A DNA stretch of 64,000 nt, taken from assembly GCA_945883805.1 (NCBI GenBank), contig CAMCYE010000002.1, forward strand, positions 1 to 64,000, in the 5' to 3' direction. Under the pieces are notes generated by a model. The model was not told the origin of the DNA, did no database searches, and saw only the letters and a list, made by a program, of their open reading frames with translations. The position numbers and the translations under genes were made by a program. Below are positions 1 to 9,330 of the stretch, one piece after another. The stretch comes from Victivallis vadensis (GTDB taxonomy: Bacteria; Verrucomicrobiota; Lentisphaeria; Victivallales; GWF2-50-93). Every line of letters starts with the position of its first letter. Position 1 is the stretch's first letter.

Positions 1-1628
1 CCGCATTTAAGTGAAGGAGTGCGCCATCCCTCTTTGTTTAAAATGAAAATATTCGTTATTGCGCCCTCGGTGACTTCGCCTTTTTCATTCACGAAAATCA
101 CTTCATCAAACCCTTCGGAATGGGCTTTTTTGAATTCATCATCATAAAATTCCCTGTTTGTGGTCTTGTGATAAAGGAAAACATCTTTTGAGTTCGTGGC
201 TTTTTCCGAAATCTTCAATTTCAGCTTTTGTTTATTCCATCCGGCTTTTTCCAGAATCGTATATTCGGTCTTCAGCCTGCTGTTCTTCGATATAATAACC
301 CTGACTCGTGCATATTTTATTTTTCTTCTTAGTAATAAATCCTTGAGTCGCCTTAAGGATTTATTTGCATTCTCCGCGTTCCATTCCCTTCCGAAATAAA
401 CCTGCGAATTTCGCGCGCGTTCAAGATGTTCCTCCAGATAGGCAAATCCATTGTCCTTGTCCCAGAGAATTGTTTCAAGGATGTCAAAGTCATGCGGATT
501 GAAGTTGGCGAACCCGCTTTTCATGAGACACTCAATCCATTCGTTCTGCGGTTTTGAGTCAGCCACGATTCCGCTTCCGATCCCCAGTTCCGTCCTGTTG
601 TCCGAACAAAGGAGGGTGCGTATGGCTACATTCAGGCATAAATCCCTGTTCGGACTGAAGCAGCCGATTGCGCCCGTGTAGATTTTTCTTGGAGAGGATT
701 CAAGTCCGGATATTATTTTCATCGCCCTTATTTTTGGTGCGCCAGTTATGGATGCGGGCGGAAAAGTTGCAGTTAGCATTTCAAGAAGACCAGTTCCTGT
801 TTCCAATTCGCCGTTCACCCCGCTCACCATCTGGTGAACTGTCGGATACGTGTCCACGCGGAACAGGGGGTTCACCGATATCGAACCGGATTTGCATATT
901 CGTCCGAGATCGTTCCGAACCATGTCCACAATCATGATGTTCTCGGCGCGGTTTTTAGGGTCGTCCGCAAGTTGTTTTGCCGCCATTTCATCTTCTTCGG
1001 AAGTCAGGGCTCGGTTTGCAGTCCCCTTCATTGGAAGACTTCTGATTTTTCCTGAAACCGATTCGAGAAACAGTTCCGGGGAATTTGATATTATTTTGAA
1101 TTTTCCGGTATTTATGAAAGCGGAATATGGGACAGGATGTGAACCGCATAAATCAATGAAAAACTGTTCCGGCTCGTCCAAAGGCTTCCCGGAAACGCGG
1201 AACGTGTAATTAACCTGATATGTTTCGCCGTCATAGATATATTCTTTTATCTTTTTAACGTCGGCAAGATATTTCTTTTTTTCCGTTTCCGGAGACAGCT
1301 TGAGAGATTTGATGCGGGGTTTTAAGCCTGTCGGAATTTTGAACGCGGAAGCTTTTTCATATGATGAAAGCCAGAGAAGGGGAAAGCCCCCGTTGATTTT
1401 TAAAGTCCTGTTTGCAGGCTCAAAGGCCGTGGCGGCTTCATACGATATGAAACCTGCGACATGCAATCCTTTTTTTATGGATGATTCAGCCCATTTCAGG
1501 GCGGGAAGGATCCCATCGGTCCTGGAAACGGACACAGTCCTGACAGGATCTTGAAACAGACCCCATTTCACTTTTTTTCCAGGCAACCGGCATACTACTG
1601 TCCCAGTTTTTCGAAGAGTTCTTTCCAT
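1..1628 (-). CDS. pabB: Fused aminodeoxychorismate synthase component I / aminodeoxychorismate lyase (3' end outside window)
   Basis: Makes the p-aminobenzoate moiety of folate: the PabB part aminates chorismate to aminodeoxychorismate and the PabC part releases pyruvate. I translated this frame by hand; it is open from an ATG at 1628 to the window edge with no stop. The chorismate-binding domain shows GETYQVNYT and PPASITGAPKIRAM, the catalytic-site signature of the family. After about residue 340 the frame continues into a class IV PLP aminotransferase domain ending with NEKGEVTEGAITN, typical of PabC. An AAGG lies 5 nt before the ATG. About 542 codons are visible; fused enzymes are usually near 580-600, so little is missing. 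No other folate genes are adjacent. Confidence 0.9.
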   Translation of the reverse strand, partial: MERTLRKTGTVVCRLPGKKVKWGLFQDPVRTVSVSRTDGILPALKWAESSIKKGLHVAGFISYEAATAFEPANRTLKINGGFPLLWLSSYEKASAFKIPTGLKPRIKSLKLSPETEKKKYLADVKKIKEYIYDGETYQVNYTFRVSGKPLDEPEQFFIDLCGSHPVPYSAFINTGKFKIISNSPELFLESVSGKIRSLPMKGTANRALTSEEDEMAAKQLADDPKNRAENIMIVDMVRNDLGRICKSGSISVNPLFRVDTYPTVHQMVSGVNGELETGTGLLEMLTATFPPASITGAPKIRAMKIISGLESSPRKIYTGAIGCFSPNRDLCLNVAIRTLLCSDNRTELGIGSGIVADSKPQNEWIECLMKSGFANFNPHDFDILETILWDKDNGFAYLEEHLERARNSQVYFGREWNAENANKSLRRLKDLLLRRKIKYARVRVIISKNSRLKTEYTILEKAGWNKQKLKLKISEKATNSKDVFLYHKTTNREFYDDEFKKAHSEGFDEVIFVNEKGEVTEGAITNIFILNKEGWRTPSLKC

Positions 1629-2160
1629 AAACCTTGTATAATACCTTGAGGTATAGGAATTTCAAAGTTTGTAATAGATTCCAAGTGTCCGAGCGACCAA
1701 GTGCCTGAGCTTTAAAGAGAAAGACACGCTAAAGTTTACCTGCACGCCTAAGGCGTACAAGCCTCAGGCAGCGCCAAAGGTTTACGCGCCGTGGCGTGCG
1801 ACCAGGGTCGTGAACTCCAACGAAATTATCTCAGTCTTCAGTCGTTGGTCTTCTGTTGTCAGAATCTTTTCAAACAATCCGATTCGGTGTGATTTCATTA
1901 GTTTCATTAAAGATTTGCTTCATTCGTAATTTCTAATTCGTAATTTCTAATTATTTCAAACGCTCCGATTCATTCCTCCCAATGCTTCGTAATTCGAATG
2001 TTCGTTTGTTCGTCTGTTCTGAAGTTGCGGCCTTTGGCAGCCTAATTCAAGGGAATATCCAATATCAAATATTGATTATGTCGTTATCGGGACTAATTTT
2101 TGGGAATACAGCTGATCGTGAGATTATAGCAATTTTTGCGATACCTATTAAAAGGCCAAC
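1629..2160. other. Intergenic repeat-rich spacer, no gene
   Basis: No convincing coding frame. The first part (1651-1730) is nearly identical to 61365-61443, so it is a dispersed repeat. It is followed by imperfect hairpins built on GACACGCTAAAG and GTGAACTCCAA, which recur at 37945-37973 and 56074-56100. A short direct duplication of TCGTAATTTCTAAT lies near 1925-1950. The last part (2022-2048) is a degenerate copy of the GTTGCGGCC...GGCCGCCTAATT hairpin family. The start of the downstream gene has an AAAGG just ahead of its ATG. Confidence 0.6.
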
Positions 2161-3423
2161 ATGTTGAAAAGTATATTGCAGGTCGTTGACAGACCGCTTG
2201 GAATGCGGTGGAAGCTGGTCGTCATATTGTTCCTCATTGGGCTTTGCATGCATTCTGTGGTTTTTTTCAGGGCGCATAATGAAGGTGACGAGATTATTTA
2301 CAAGACTCTGGTTGAACAGTTGGACAATGGGAATGGATATACCCTGCAGGGAAGTCCTTTGTTGGAAAAAGGGCTGATTGACAGAACTCAATATGATCGT
2401 CCCCTGTTTTTCCATCCGCCGGGGGGGATAGTGCTGCATTGGCTGTTCCATCGGACATTCGGAGACTTTGGGTTTCCCCTGGTTCAGTTGTTTTCCTACG
2501 CACTGTTTTTCTGGAGCATGCTGTTTCTGGCAAGATCCATGAATTTGACTTCATCAAACATTGCTCTGGCACTTGTGGCAAGCCTTTCCGCGTTCAGTCC
2601 CGTCATGTCGCATGTCACTGCGAAATTCTGGCTTGACGGTCCGCTGTTAGCTTTTACCACGTTGGCTGTTGCCGTATATGTTTGGGCTGTCGCCCAAAAT
2701 AAAATCCGCTGGGTTTTGCTTGCAGGTCTGATTTTAGGTTATGCCAGCCTTATTAAAATAACGGCATTTCTTGTCGTTCCCGGATTGATTCTCATGAGCT
2801 GGCACTTTTTGAAAGCTCCAAGGACGGTGACATCCCTTCGTTTTGCATTGCTGCTTCTGGCAACCGCACTTATTGTCCAGATTCCATGGGAACTTTGGCA
2901 GTGGCTTAAAGTCGGATCCCCATTTCCCTCATGGGCGGGCAGGCCCTCGGAGAGCCTTGTCGGGAGCAATAAATATGTATATTATTTGACGGTGATCCGG
3001 TCTCCTTGGGTATATTTGAAATTAACCTCTGTAATCATCTGGACCAGCATGCCAACCCTCTTTCTGTTTGCCTTGCTGTGGTGCAATAAATCCCTGAGGT
3101 GGCTAAGATTGTCCCTGATGATATGGATATTGACTGTTTTGGTTTTCCACATGGCGCTCGGGTTCATGGGCTATTCAAAGGTTTTTCGCTATACGATCCT
3201 GATGACCCCCGCATTTATCCTCTTGTTTTCGTCATTGCTGGATGAAGCTGTCTACAGGTTCAAGACAGAGGAAAACTCCCCGGTTGCCGGAGTGTTAAGC
3301 GTAGTTATAAGTATTTCCCTGTTGGCGTATGTCTTGGAAATTCTTGCGGGCTTACAAGTGTCACTTTTTTCCCACAGGGATATAATCTTTCCCATGATAG
3401 GCGGAAGCTGGATGATGCGCTGA
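2161..3423 (+). CDS. Polytopic membrane glycosyltransferase, GT-C/GT39 (ArnT/PMT_2-like)
   Basis: A 420-aa polytopic membrane protein with roughly nine to ten hydrophobic segments. The first periplasmic loop carries HNEGDEIIY (residues about 40-48), an acidic motif in the position where GT-C enzymes hold their catalytic Asp/Glu. Enzymes of this fold transfer a sugar from a polyprenyl phosphate carrier to a protein, lipid A or another glycan on the outer face of the inner membrane. The start is supported by AAAGG six bases before ATG. It converges with the next gene. Donor and acceptor cannot be read from the sequence; an arn-like lipid A locus exists at the far end of the window but is not linked. 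Confidence 0.7.
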   Translation: MLKSILQVVDRPLGMRWKLVVILFLIGLCMHSVVFFRAHNEGDEIIYKTLVEQLDNGNGYTLQGSPLLEKGLIDRTQYDRPLFFHPPGGIVLHWLFHRTFGDFGFPLVQLFSYALFFWSMLFLARSMNLTSSNIALALVASLSAFSPVMSHVTAKFWLDGPLLAFTTLAVAVYVWAVAQNKIRWVLLAGLILGYASLIKITAFLVVPGLILMSWHFLKAPRTVTSLRFALLLLATALIVQIPWELWQWLKVGSPFPSWAGRPSESLVGSNKYVYYLTVIRSPWVYLKLTSVIIWTSMPTLFLFALLWCNKSLRWLRLSLMIWILTVLVFHMALGFMGYSKVFRYTILMTPAFILLFSSLLDEAVYRFKTEENSPVAGVLSVVISISLLAYVLEILAGLQVSLFSHRDIIFPMIGGSWMMR

Positions 3424-3459
3424 CACGGACTTCGGCAGTACAAATTCAGTAAACTGCGT

Positions 3460-5256
3460 TTATTTTTTTATCTTATTGATGACCTTCTGCAATATGATTT
3501 TCTGCTCCTCCGTGTCGGAGTTGTCCAATGCCAGCTGATAACAGGATATAGCCTCGCTGTTTTTGTTTTGCATTCTGCGGCTTTCTCCGAGCTGGTAATA
3601 GTAATTGGTCCTGCTGTTCCTGTTTTCAGGTTCGGGCATTCCGATTAGGATCTTTTCCGCCTCCCCAGGTTTACCTGCACCCATAAGTGAACAGGCGTAG
3701 TTGATTGATATTGTCGGGTTGTTAGGATTGGAATCGTGAAATTCACGGAGGATTTTTTCAGCTTCGGCAAATGCGGAATTCCTCATGAGATGACTGGCAA
3801 GATGAATTGCCGCTGAAACTGTGGGCTTGATATTGTATGCTATCCTGTAGCTCGCCTCTATCTCGCCGCTGTCGTATCCGCCGGCAATTTCCATGGCGGC
3901 ACCGTATCCTACAAAATCTTCGGCGCGCTCGATTGTCCGTGGAAATGCACAGGTGAATAACAGGGAATATCCTATGGCAATGGCGAGTAGTGCTGGATAT
4001 TTTTTCCAAAAAGGAAAAAGACTTTTGATTATGAATGTAATGGCAAATGCAGCGAAAATACAGAAGACGGGGAGAAGTACCAGTTTATAGCGCCCAAGCG
4101 GTACGAACATTGTCATCGGAACGGCAAATGCGATAAAATAGATGAAAAGTACAAGTGTCTCCCGGAGTTTTGTCCTGCGCTTCCAGAGCACAATAAGCAT
4201 TCCAAGCGTCGCAAATGGAATCAACAGGAGTGGTCCGGGCATATATTTTAGCGGAGGAAGCATTTCCTTTACGAAATAATAATTGAGGTTGTCTGGCATT
4301 TGATAGGCGCCGAATATTGAAATGAATTTGCCGGCATAGTTTTCGGCCCTGTTGACGTATGAGGAGTTTTTGGTGCTCGCACTTTCCGCCGGGAGCGAAT
4401 GACTGGTCAGATTGGTTTCAAGCCCAGCCTTCATCGCATACACACTGCTTGGAACTGCCGGTATGGGATTGAAGTTTGACACGGAGATGAAATTGAAAAT
4501 GGAAACCGGAATAAAAGCCATTAGGAGTCCGGCTATCGGGAGAAGTGTTGCAAGCCCGGCATTGATCCTGTACTTCCTGTCACGTCTCATCTGAATGCAG
4601 ATTATCCAGATTACGGCAAGAACCGTCCACAGTATTCCAGGAAACCTGACTAGGGAAGGCAGTGCTGCCGCAATTCCGGAAAGCACCAGCCAAGCCTTGG
4701 AATTGGGGCGCCTGTTCTGATGGAGAATTGCGGTGAGGGAGAGGACGCATGTGAATACATAAACCGATTCGATCAGAGTTACACTTTCATACATGAGTTC
4801 AGGTGAATAAAGCGCGGCGAGCATTCCTGAAATCAAAGCGGCCGTCCGGTTCCTCAATACTTTGAAAGTCATGAATGTTATGAGAAGCGATGCGACGATT
4901 CCAAGGGCGAGCTGTCCGAGGATTACCGCAGTGATATTCAATTCGTTCCCGCATGCGAGATAACAGCAGTAAACGAAGAATTTGTAAACTGAAAAATCGG
5001 TTTTGCCATGGCAGAACTGTTCGGCGGCACCCATTATGGTCTTCATGTCGAGGCCGGAAATCTTGCTGTAATATCTGAATGGCGATTCCATCCAGTTCGT
5101 GAAAAGGATTATCCTGGCAGTCAGAGCGGCGATAAGAACTGTCAGATAAACGCCAAAGTTCCCCGATATTGAGGTTTTTGGAACCTTAAATTTTTCAAAA
5201 AGGAATTTTGAAAAATTTTCACTGATTAGTCCTGTAAATTTCTTATTCATTTGCAT
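3460..5256 (-). CDS. GT-C type membrane glycosyltransferase with C-terminal TPR tail
   Basis: An integral membrane protein of 598 aa. Residues about 35-450 hold some ten hydrophobic segments with the general layout of family 39/83 glycosyltransferases: first loop with ESPFRYYSKISGLDM, where an Asp sits in the usual place, then a long polytopic core. Residues about 470-598 are soluble and repetitive (AEKILREFHDSNPNNP, EAISCYQLALDNSDTEE), reading as three tetratricopeptide repeats. A TPR tail on a GT-C enzyme suggests protein contacts or a cytoplasmic/periplasmic scaffold. I place the start at the ATG at 5256; an in-frame TTG precedes it directly. GGAG lies about 15 nt upstream. Substrate unknown. 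Confidence 0.65.
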   Translation of the reverse strand: MQMNKKFTGLISENFSKFLFEKFKVPKTSISGNFGVYLTVLIAALTARIILFTNWMESPFRYYSKISGLDMKTIMGAAEQFCHGKTDFSVYKFFVYCCYLACGNELNITAVILGQLALGIVASLLITFMTFKVLRNRTAALISGMLAALYSPELMYESVTLIESVYVFTCVLSLTAILHQNRRPNSKAWLVLSGIAAALPSLVRFPGILWTVLAVIWIICIQMRRDRKYRINAGLATLLPIAGLLMAFIPVSIFNFISVSNFNPIPAVPSSVYAMKAGLETNLTSHSLPAESASTKNSSYVNRAENYAGKFISIFGAYQMPDNLNYYFVKEMLPPLKYMPGPLLLIPFATLGMLIVLWKRRTKLRETLVLFIYFIAFAVPMTMFVPLGRYKLVLLPVFCIFAAFAITFIIKSLFPFWKKYPALLAIAIGYSLLFTCAFPRTIERAEDFVGYGAAMEIAGGYDSGEIEASYRIAYNIKPTVSAAIHLASHLMRNSAFAEAEKILREFHDSNPNNPTISINYACSLMGAGKPGEAEKILIGMPEPENRNSRTNYYYQLGESRRMQNKNSEAISCYQLALDNSDTEEQKIILQKVINKIKK

Positions 5257-5309
5257 CAATCTTCAAACTCCAGAACTTTCGCATTTCCGAACTTCCGCAC
5301 TTTCGAACT

Positions 5310-5954
5310 TTAACTTTGTGCCTCTGTGCCTCTGTGGTCAATCTTCCGCATTTCCAAGTACAACTCGCGTCCTACCCAGGCATCGGTGGCGGCATATGTT
5401 ATCTGAGAAGGCGTCAATTCGTTGCTGGCCCAATTCGACGTCTTTGCAGATTTTGAGATGCGGAACCCGAGAAGAACGGCCGCAAGCCCGCGCAAACCGT
5501 GATTTTGTATTCCATGTTTTTTTGCCAGATTTCCAATGTCTACAAAGCCTGCAGGTTCGAAGTGAACCACATTCCTGAGTTCGGCGATGTCGTAATTCAG
5601 GGAAACTCCAGCCTTGACAATGTCGGGATTGGAAAGAATGCCGATGATCGGGCGTGGCAGACCTGTGAATTTAAGTTGAAAAATAAATACCTCATTTGCG
5701 CCGGCGAGCTGCAGGAGCGCAGGCGGATAGCTTTCACCTTTCCGGTAAGCAGGTCTTGTTTCCGTGTCAAAACCGAGAAGGCTTTCCTTTTCGAGAAGTC
5801 TGACAGCTTCAGACAATTCGGTTTCGGAGCGGATTAAATGAACTTTCCCCTCGTATTTTCTGATGGGACGCTCGTTTATTTCATCCTTCTGCATCCGTTC
5901 CCAGGATGGATTTGACTGGTGTTCAAAGCTCTGGGGAGCACTAGTATTGTTCAT
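5310..5954 (-). CDS. RNase D-like 3'-5' exonuclease (DEDDy)
   Basis: A single-domain DEDDy exonuclease of 214 aa, about half the length of RNase D and lacking HRDC domains. The motifs are visible in order: exo I FDTETRP (residues about 55-61), exo II AGVSLNYDIAELRN, exo III YAATDAWVGRELY with the Tyr four residues before the Asp. The fold removes nucleotides from 3' ends of RNA (tRNA maturation in RNase D) or DNA. The first 45 residues are polar and not part of the fold. A repeat-rich spacer follows upstream. Substrate preference cannot be told from sequence. Confidence 0.8.
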   Translation of the reverse strand: MNNTSAPQSFEHQSNPSWERMQKDEINERPIRKYEGKVHLIRSETELSEAVRLLEKESLLGFDTETRPAYRKGESYPPALLQLAGANEVFIFQLKFTGLPRPIIGILSNPDIVKAGVSLNYDIAELRNVVHFEPAGFVDIGNLAKKHGIQNHGLRGLAAVLLGFRISKSAKTSNWASNELTPSQITYAATDAWVGRELYLEMRKIDHRGTEAQS

Positions 5955-6425
5955 TGTATTGCCTGTAATTTTATCAGGCGTTTTGGCCTGACTTTGGACT
6001 GCGCGTAAATATTCACTGAAATATGTTCGTTCAGCGAATATTTACATTCTTCAAGAAAAGAACGCATCAGCGGAGTGACGCTGCTATCCGCCTAGGCGGA
6101 TTGTAGCAACGGCACTTGCTACACCCCGTCGGATGACTGGGCTGTTGCCGTTCTCATTACATTTCAATCCAGTAAATCCTACTATAGTTTTTCAGATAAA
6201 TAATTTTATTGTTTTCTGAAAAACTATATATGCGGAAGTCTTTCCACACATTTTTTAAGCCAAGCAGACGCTTGGCGTTCCCGGGAACGCTGACCGTCTG
6301 GTCGGCTCCTATGCCTTTTAAGTGCGGAAAGACTTCCGCCGAGAGTATCTAGTCGCATCAGAAAACGGCGAAATCCGGAACAACCTGTTCCATTGAGTAA
6401 TTTTGCAGTTCTTCCTGCAAAATTA
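5955..6425. repeat. Cluster of inverted repeats between RNase D-like gene and citrate-synthase-like gene
   Basis: No gene. Four nested elements are visible. At 6005-6045 a 16-bp stem, GTAAATATTCACTGAA with TTCAGCGAATATTTAC, resembles the perfect hairpin at 35477-35519. At 6041-6175 lies a block that recurs inverted at 22523-22695 (GTAGCAACGGCACTTGCTAC and CCCCGTCGGATGACTGG). At 6183-6196 and 6215-6228 is a perfect 14-bp inverted repeat, TATAGTTTTTCAGA. At 6232-6249 and 6323-6340 is an 18-bp arm GCGGAAGTCTTTCCACAC with one mismatch. Finally, 6396-6425 is a perfect 12-bp stem GTAATTTTGCAG directly after the stop codon of the next gene, without a T run. Confidence 0.7.
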
Positions 6426-7748
6426 CTATTTGAAAAGGTTCGGCATGTATTGTCTTGCCTTCGCAAGCATTTCCTCATCCGAGATCGAACTGATTCTGCC
6501 GTTCTTATACTCTTCGTCAATCCATTTTTTTACAGTCATTATTCCCGGATTGTCCTTGCGGATCTCGGAAGCCGTTTCGCCTAGGTTGCTGTGAAGCCAG
6601 TATGCGATTCCGGCAAGGCCGGACTTGTCGGTGATTGCGACTTTCGCAGGCCTTTTGAGCCAGCGTTCCGTGTCGAAGATGTTGTATATCTCCTCGTTTT
6701 TTGTCAGGCCGTCGGCATGAATGCCTGCGCGTGTCGTATTGAAATCGGAACCTACGAAAGGATAGTTTGGCGGAATATTGTATCCTATGACCTTCGTGAA
6801 ATATTCTGCGGCGTCGGTTATTGCGGTCGGATCAATCCCATCATGTATTCCTGTGAGCCCCATCCATTCGAAAACAAGTCCCTCAATCGGCGGATTTCCC
6901 GTTCTTTCGCCAAATCCGAGGAAAGTCCCGTTAGCGGCCGAGCATCCGTAAAGCCACGCGGTCACGGCATTGACCAGCACCTTGTGGAAATCATTGTGGC
7001 CGTGCCATTCAAGCTGTTCTGATTTGATGTCGGTGTTTTTCAGGATGGCATCAAGCATTGCGGGAATGCCGCGCGGGAGGCTCGCACATGCGTAGGGAAG
7101 GCCGTATCCCATGGTGTCGCATAGGCGGATCTTCACTTTTATCCCGCTGCCCTGTGACATTTCAACCAGTTCGTTTATCATGGGTATGACAAAGCCGTAA
7201 ATGTCGGCGCGTGTCACATCTTCAAGGTGGCATCGCGGAACTATCCCGTTTTCGATGGCGGCAGATGCTATCTCCTTGTATTCGTCGAGGGCCTGTCTGC
7301 GGTTTTTCTTGAGTTTCAGGAAAATATGATAGTCGGAACAGGATGTGAGGATTCCCGTCTCCTTAATCCCCATATTTTTAACGAGTTCAAAATCTTTTTT
7401 TACCGCCCTTATCCATGCGGTTATTTCAGGAAATTGAAAGCCAAGCTCCTGACAGGCCCTGACCGCTTCCCTGTCGGTTTCGCTGTAAAGGAAAAATTCA
7501 GTCTGGCGTATAAGACCGCAGGAACCGCTTATCCTGTTGAGATATTTGAATATTTCGACCACTTGTTCCACTGAATAGGGAGGCCGCGACTGCTGCCCGT
7601 CCCTGAATGTCGTATCCGTAATCCAGATGTCCTCCGGAACTGCGGGCGCAATCATTTTTCCGTCGAATCTGGCTGCGGGAATCCTGTCATAAGAGAAAAC
7701 GTCCCTCAGCAGATTCGGTTCAGATATGTTTTCCAGCTCGTGTTTCAT
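6426..7748 (-). CDS. HMGL-family synthase, probable Re-citrate synthase (2-isopropylmalate/homocitrate synthase-like)
   Basis: Condenses acetyl-CoA with a 2-oxo acid. The TIM barrel shows DTTFRDGQQSRPPYS (residues 45-59), ETGILTSCSDYHIFLKL, RCHLEDVTRADIYGF, LCDTMGYGLPY, EWHGHNDFHKVLVNAV and GFGERTGNPPIEGL. These stretches match what I remember of the clostridial Re-citrate synthases (long annotated as isopropylmalate or homocitrate synthase) better than LeuA, which has a C-terminal LeuA dimer domain that this 440-aa protein lacks. If so it feeds oxaloacetate into an anaerobic, oxidative half-TCA route to glutamate. A standalone 2-isopropylmalate synthase is the alternative; no leu genes are adjacent. 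Confidence 0.7.
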   Translation of the reverse strand: MKHELENISEPNLLRDVFSYDRIPAARFDGKMIAPAVPEDIWITDTTFRDGQQSRPPYSVEQVVEIFKYLNRISGSCGLIRQTEFFLYSETDREAVRACQELGFQFPEITAWIRAVKKDFELVKNMGIKETGILTSCSDYHIFLKLKKNRRQALDEYKEIASAAIENGIVPRCHLEDVTRADIYGFVIPMINELVEMSQGSGIKVKIRLCDTMGYGLPYACASLPRGIPAMLDAILKNTDIKSEQLEWHGHNDFHKVLVNAVTAWLYGCSAANGTFLGFGERTGNPPIEGLVFEWMGLTGIHDGIDPTAITDAAEYFTKVIGYNIPPNYPFVGSDFNTTRAGIHADGLTKNEEIYNIFDTERWLKRPAKVAITDKSGLAGIAYWLHSNLGETASEIRKDNPGIMTVKKWIDEEYKNGRISSISDEEMLAKARQYMPNLFK

Positions 7749-7817
7749 TTCATTCTCACTGTTATTTTATAGGGGGAGTAAACTATACATATTGAAGTCG
7801 GTTTGTAAAGTCAATGA

Positions 7818-8225
7818 TTACTCGGCAGGATTTAAAACCACGAGATCTTTGAAGAATCCGCGGTAGAATCCACGGTCTCTTGATAAAAGTCTTTCGGCTT
7901 GATTCTTGGCGTGGGATGCGATGAGAAAGTCTGCAATTATTTTTGTCTTGCCTGGAACCTTTTCCCTGTACGATTTCCAAAGGTGCCCAGCGCTGTAGGC
8001 AGCGTTTTCTTTTAGAGGTGAAAATTCAATTTCAAGACTGTCCATAACTTTCCTGAATTCCTGTTCGGATTTGAAGTTTGCGGCTGTTTCCGCCCAGACA
8101 ATATCGCAGGCGATCACTTTCCCCTCCATGATACACCTGCGAAGCATATCCGACGATTTTTCAGAGAATTCAGGGTCATCAAGGAAAATATCAAGAAGAA
8201 CGTTTGTGTCAACAGCTGTAATCAT
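7818..8225 (-). CDS. VapC-type PIN-domain toxin (module 1)
   Basis: A 135-aa PIN-domain ribonuclease. The acidic residues are in place: AVDTNVLLD near the N terminus, WAETAAN (Glu) in the middle, and IIADFLIASHAKNQ followed by LSRDRGF near the C terminus. VapC toxins cut tRNA or rRNA when the antitoxin is degraded. I choose the internal ATG at 8225 because it overlaps the antitoxin stop (ATGA) and gives the normal family length; the longer frame upstream lies inside the antitoxin gene. Co-transcribed with and downstream of its antitoxin. Confidence 0.85.
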   Translation of the reverse strand: MITAVDTNVLLDIFLDDPEFSEKSSDMLRRCIMEGKVIACDIVWAETAANFKSEQEFRKVMDSLEIEFSPLKENAAYSAGHLWKSYREKVPGKTKIIADFLIASHAKNQAERLLSRDRGFYRGFFKDLVVLNPAE

Positions 8226-8443
8226 ACCGAATCTCTCATTTCCCCGATTATCGCATCGGTTCTTTTTCTGGACTTCAGACATCCTCTGACAGCCGCAACT
8301 GCATCCTTTTTACTCTCCTTAATGGCCACGATCTTTCCGTTTTCTTCGCGGAAGTCAAGAACCGTTCCGGGCTTTATTCCGAAGCGGAGCCGGAGAAGTT
8401 TAGGTATCGTGACTTGACCTCTTTCAGCAACAATAGCATTCAT
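8222..8443 (-). CDS. AbrB/MazE-type antitoxin (VapB, module 1)
   Basis: A 73-aa swapped-hairpin AbrB antitoxin: MNAIVAERGQVTIPKLLRLR is the DNA-binding half, with the typical GQVTIPK turn, and the C-terminal tail should block the toxin active site. The ATG at 8443 is chosen because GGAGG lies five bases upstream; the frame extends further only into promoter-like sequence. Its stop overlaps the toxin start by ATGA. The upstream 7-bp palindrome at 8456-8473 is the likely autoregulatory operator. Confidence 0.85.
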   Translation of the reverse strand: MNAIVAERGQVTIPKLLRLRFGIKPGTVLDFREENGKIVAIKESKKDAVAAVRGCLKSRKRTDAIIGEMRDSV

Positions 8444-8455
8444 GTCAGCCTCCAT

Positions 8456-8473
8456 AAGTATGTAAGCATACTT
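8456..8473. promoter_or_regulatory. Palindromic operator of VapBC module 1
   Basis: AAGTATG-TAAG-CATACTT is a perfect 7-bp inverted repeat with a 4-nt spacer, three bases upstream of the antitoxin GGAGG. VapB-VapC complexes usually repress their own promoter through such sites; function here is inferred from position. Confidence 0.55.
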
Positions 8474-8629
8474 TATATGTATGTAAATGTAAATCAAGTA
8501 ACCGGAAATATTATTTGTCAAGTGCCGGCTTTACTCCAGAAGTTTGCAAGTCGAAATGGTCTTGTTTTCCCATTCGGTTCACTTGCTTTTGCGGTATCCG
8601 GGTGGAGTCGTTTTAAAATTTTTCCTGAA

Positions 8630-8896
8630 TACCTTTTCAAACACATCCGGCGTAAGGCAGTTCTCTGTGAGTTCAAAGTCGGAGCTGGAACCTTGATGAT
8701 GGCCTCTCTTAATATGAATAATAATGATCCGGCGGCAACCGCTTTGTTTCGGCAACTTGCCAATTATCTCGCACATGATCGTTCATATGACGCCCCATCT
8801 GTTGAGCCGGATGTTTTACGCGGTTTGATTGACCGGCAGACGAGGAGTTTTGATCTTGCTTCCACCGACTGCGCTCTCGATCCCAATGGTGCATGA
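8630..8896 (+). pseudogene. Relic of the C-terminal end of a glycoside-hydrolase-like protein
   Basis: The plus frame ends with KAVLCEFKVGAGTLMMASLN, then a DPAATALFRQLANYL stretch, closing at a stop at 8896. This pattern (a basic/acidic strand, KVGxGxLMxxSLN, then a xPAAxxLxxxLxxY helix) is what I know from the C-terminal end of large secreted glycosidases of the beta-galactosidase type in this group of bacteria. There is no catalytic domain upstream, only the promoter of the VapBC module on the other strand, so this is best read as a leftover of a deleted gene. The exact left boundary is uncertain. Confidence 0.45.
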
Positions 8897-8913
8897 GCGG
8901 AAAAGAACTTCCC

Positions 8914-9330
8914 CTATTCAAACTCCGGCGGCTCTATGGCAGTCACATCGCTGAATTTCCTGTAATCCCTGTCGTATGAGGATATCTTCATTCCTTCCCT
9001 TGCCGCAAGAGAAGCGGTATAGGCGTCCGCAAAATCCACGTTCTTATCCTTGAATCTCCTCATGGCATCCAGAACAAGCGCTTGATCCGAAAAATGGAAT
9101 CCCGGAGTATTTATTATCGATGTGATTTTCTCATAGATGTCATCATTGTCAAGATGAAAATAAGATTTCAGCGTCCAGACAAGTTCAGCAATGCAGATAT
9201 CTGAAACGAAGAGCCTCACCCTGCCTGATCCTGCGTCGCGGAAAAGCTTTTCGCAGTCATCGGCTTTTTTCGGAACATCATTTGCCAGATACCTGAGTAT
9301 GACATTTGTGTCGAGGATAAGTGTCTTCAC
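8914..9330 (-). CDS. VapC-type PIN-domain toxin (module 2)
   Basis: A 138-aa PIN nuclease of a different subfamily from module 1: LILDTNVILRYLAND, then CIAELVWTL, VDFADAYTASLA and SYDRDYRKF, giving the four conserved acidic positions. The start codon is a GTG at 9330 that overlaps the antitoxin TGA (GTGA), so translation is coupled. About 18 bases separate its stop from the glycosidase relic. Target RNA unknown. Confidence 0.85.
   Translation of the reverse strand: MKTLILDTNVILRYLANDVPKKADDCEKLFRDAGSGRVRLFVSDICIAELVWTLKSYFHLDNDDIYEKITSIINTPGFHFSDQALVLDAMRRFKDKNVDFADAYTASLAAREGMKISSYDRDYRKFSDVTAIEPPEFE

Noticed and set aside
2161..5256. ArnT partner for the arn-like locus
   Set aside because: The GT-C proteins are some 55 kb from arnAD and lack sequence blocks I could tie to ArnT specifically.
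6396..6425. Rho-independent terminator after the citrate-synthase-like gene
   Set aside because: Perfect 12-bp stem but no T run on the transcribed strand; kept only as an inverted repeat.
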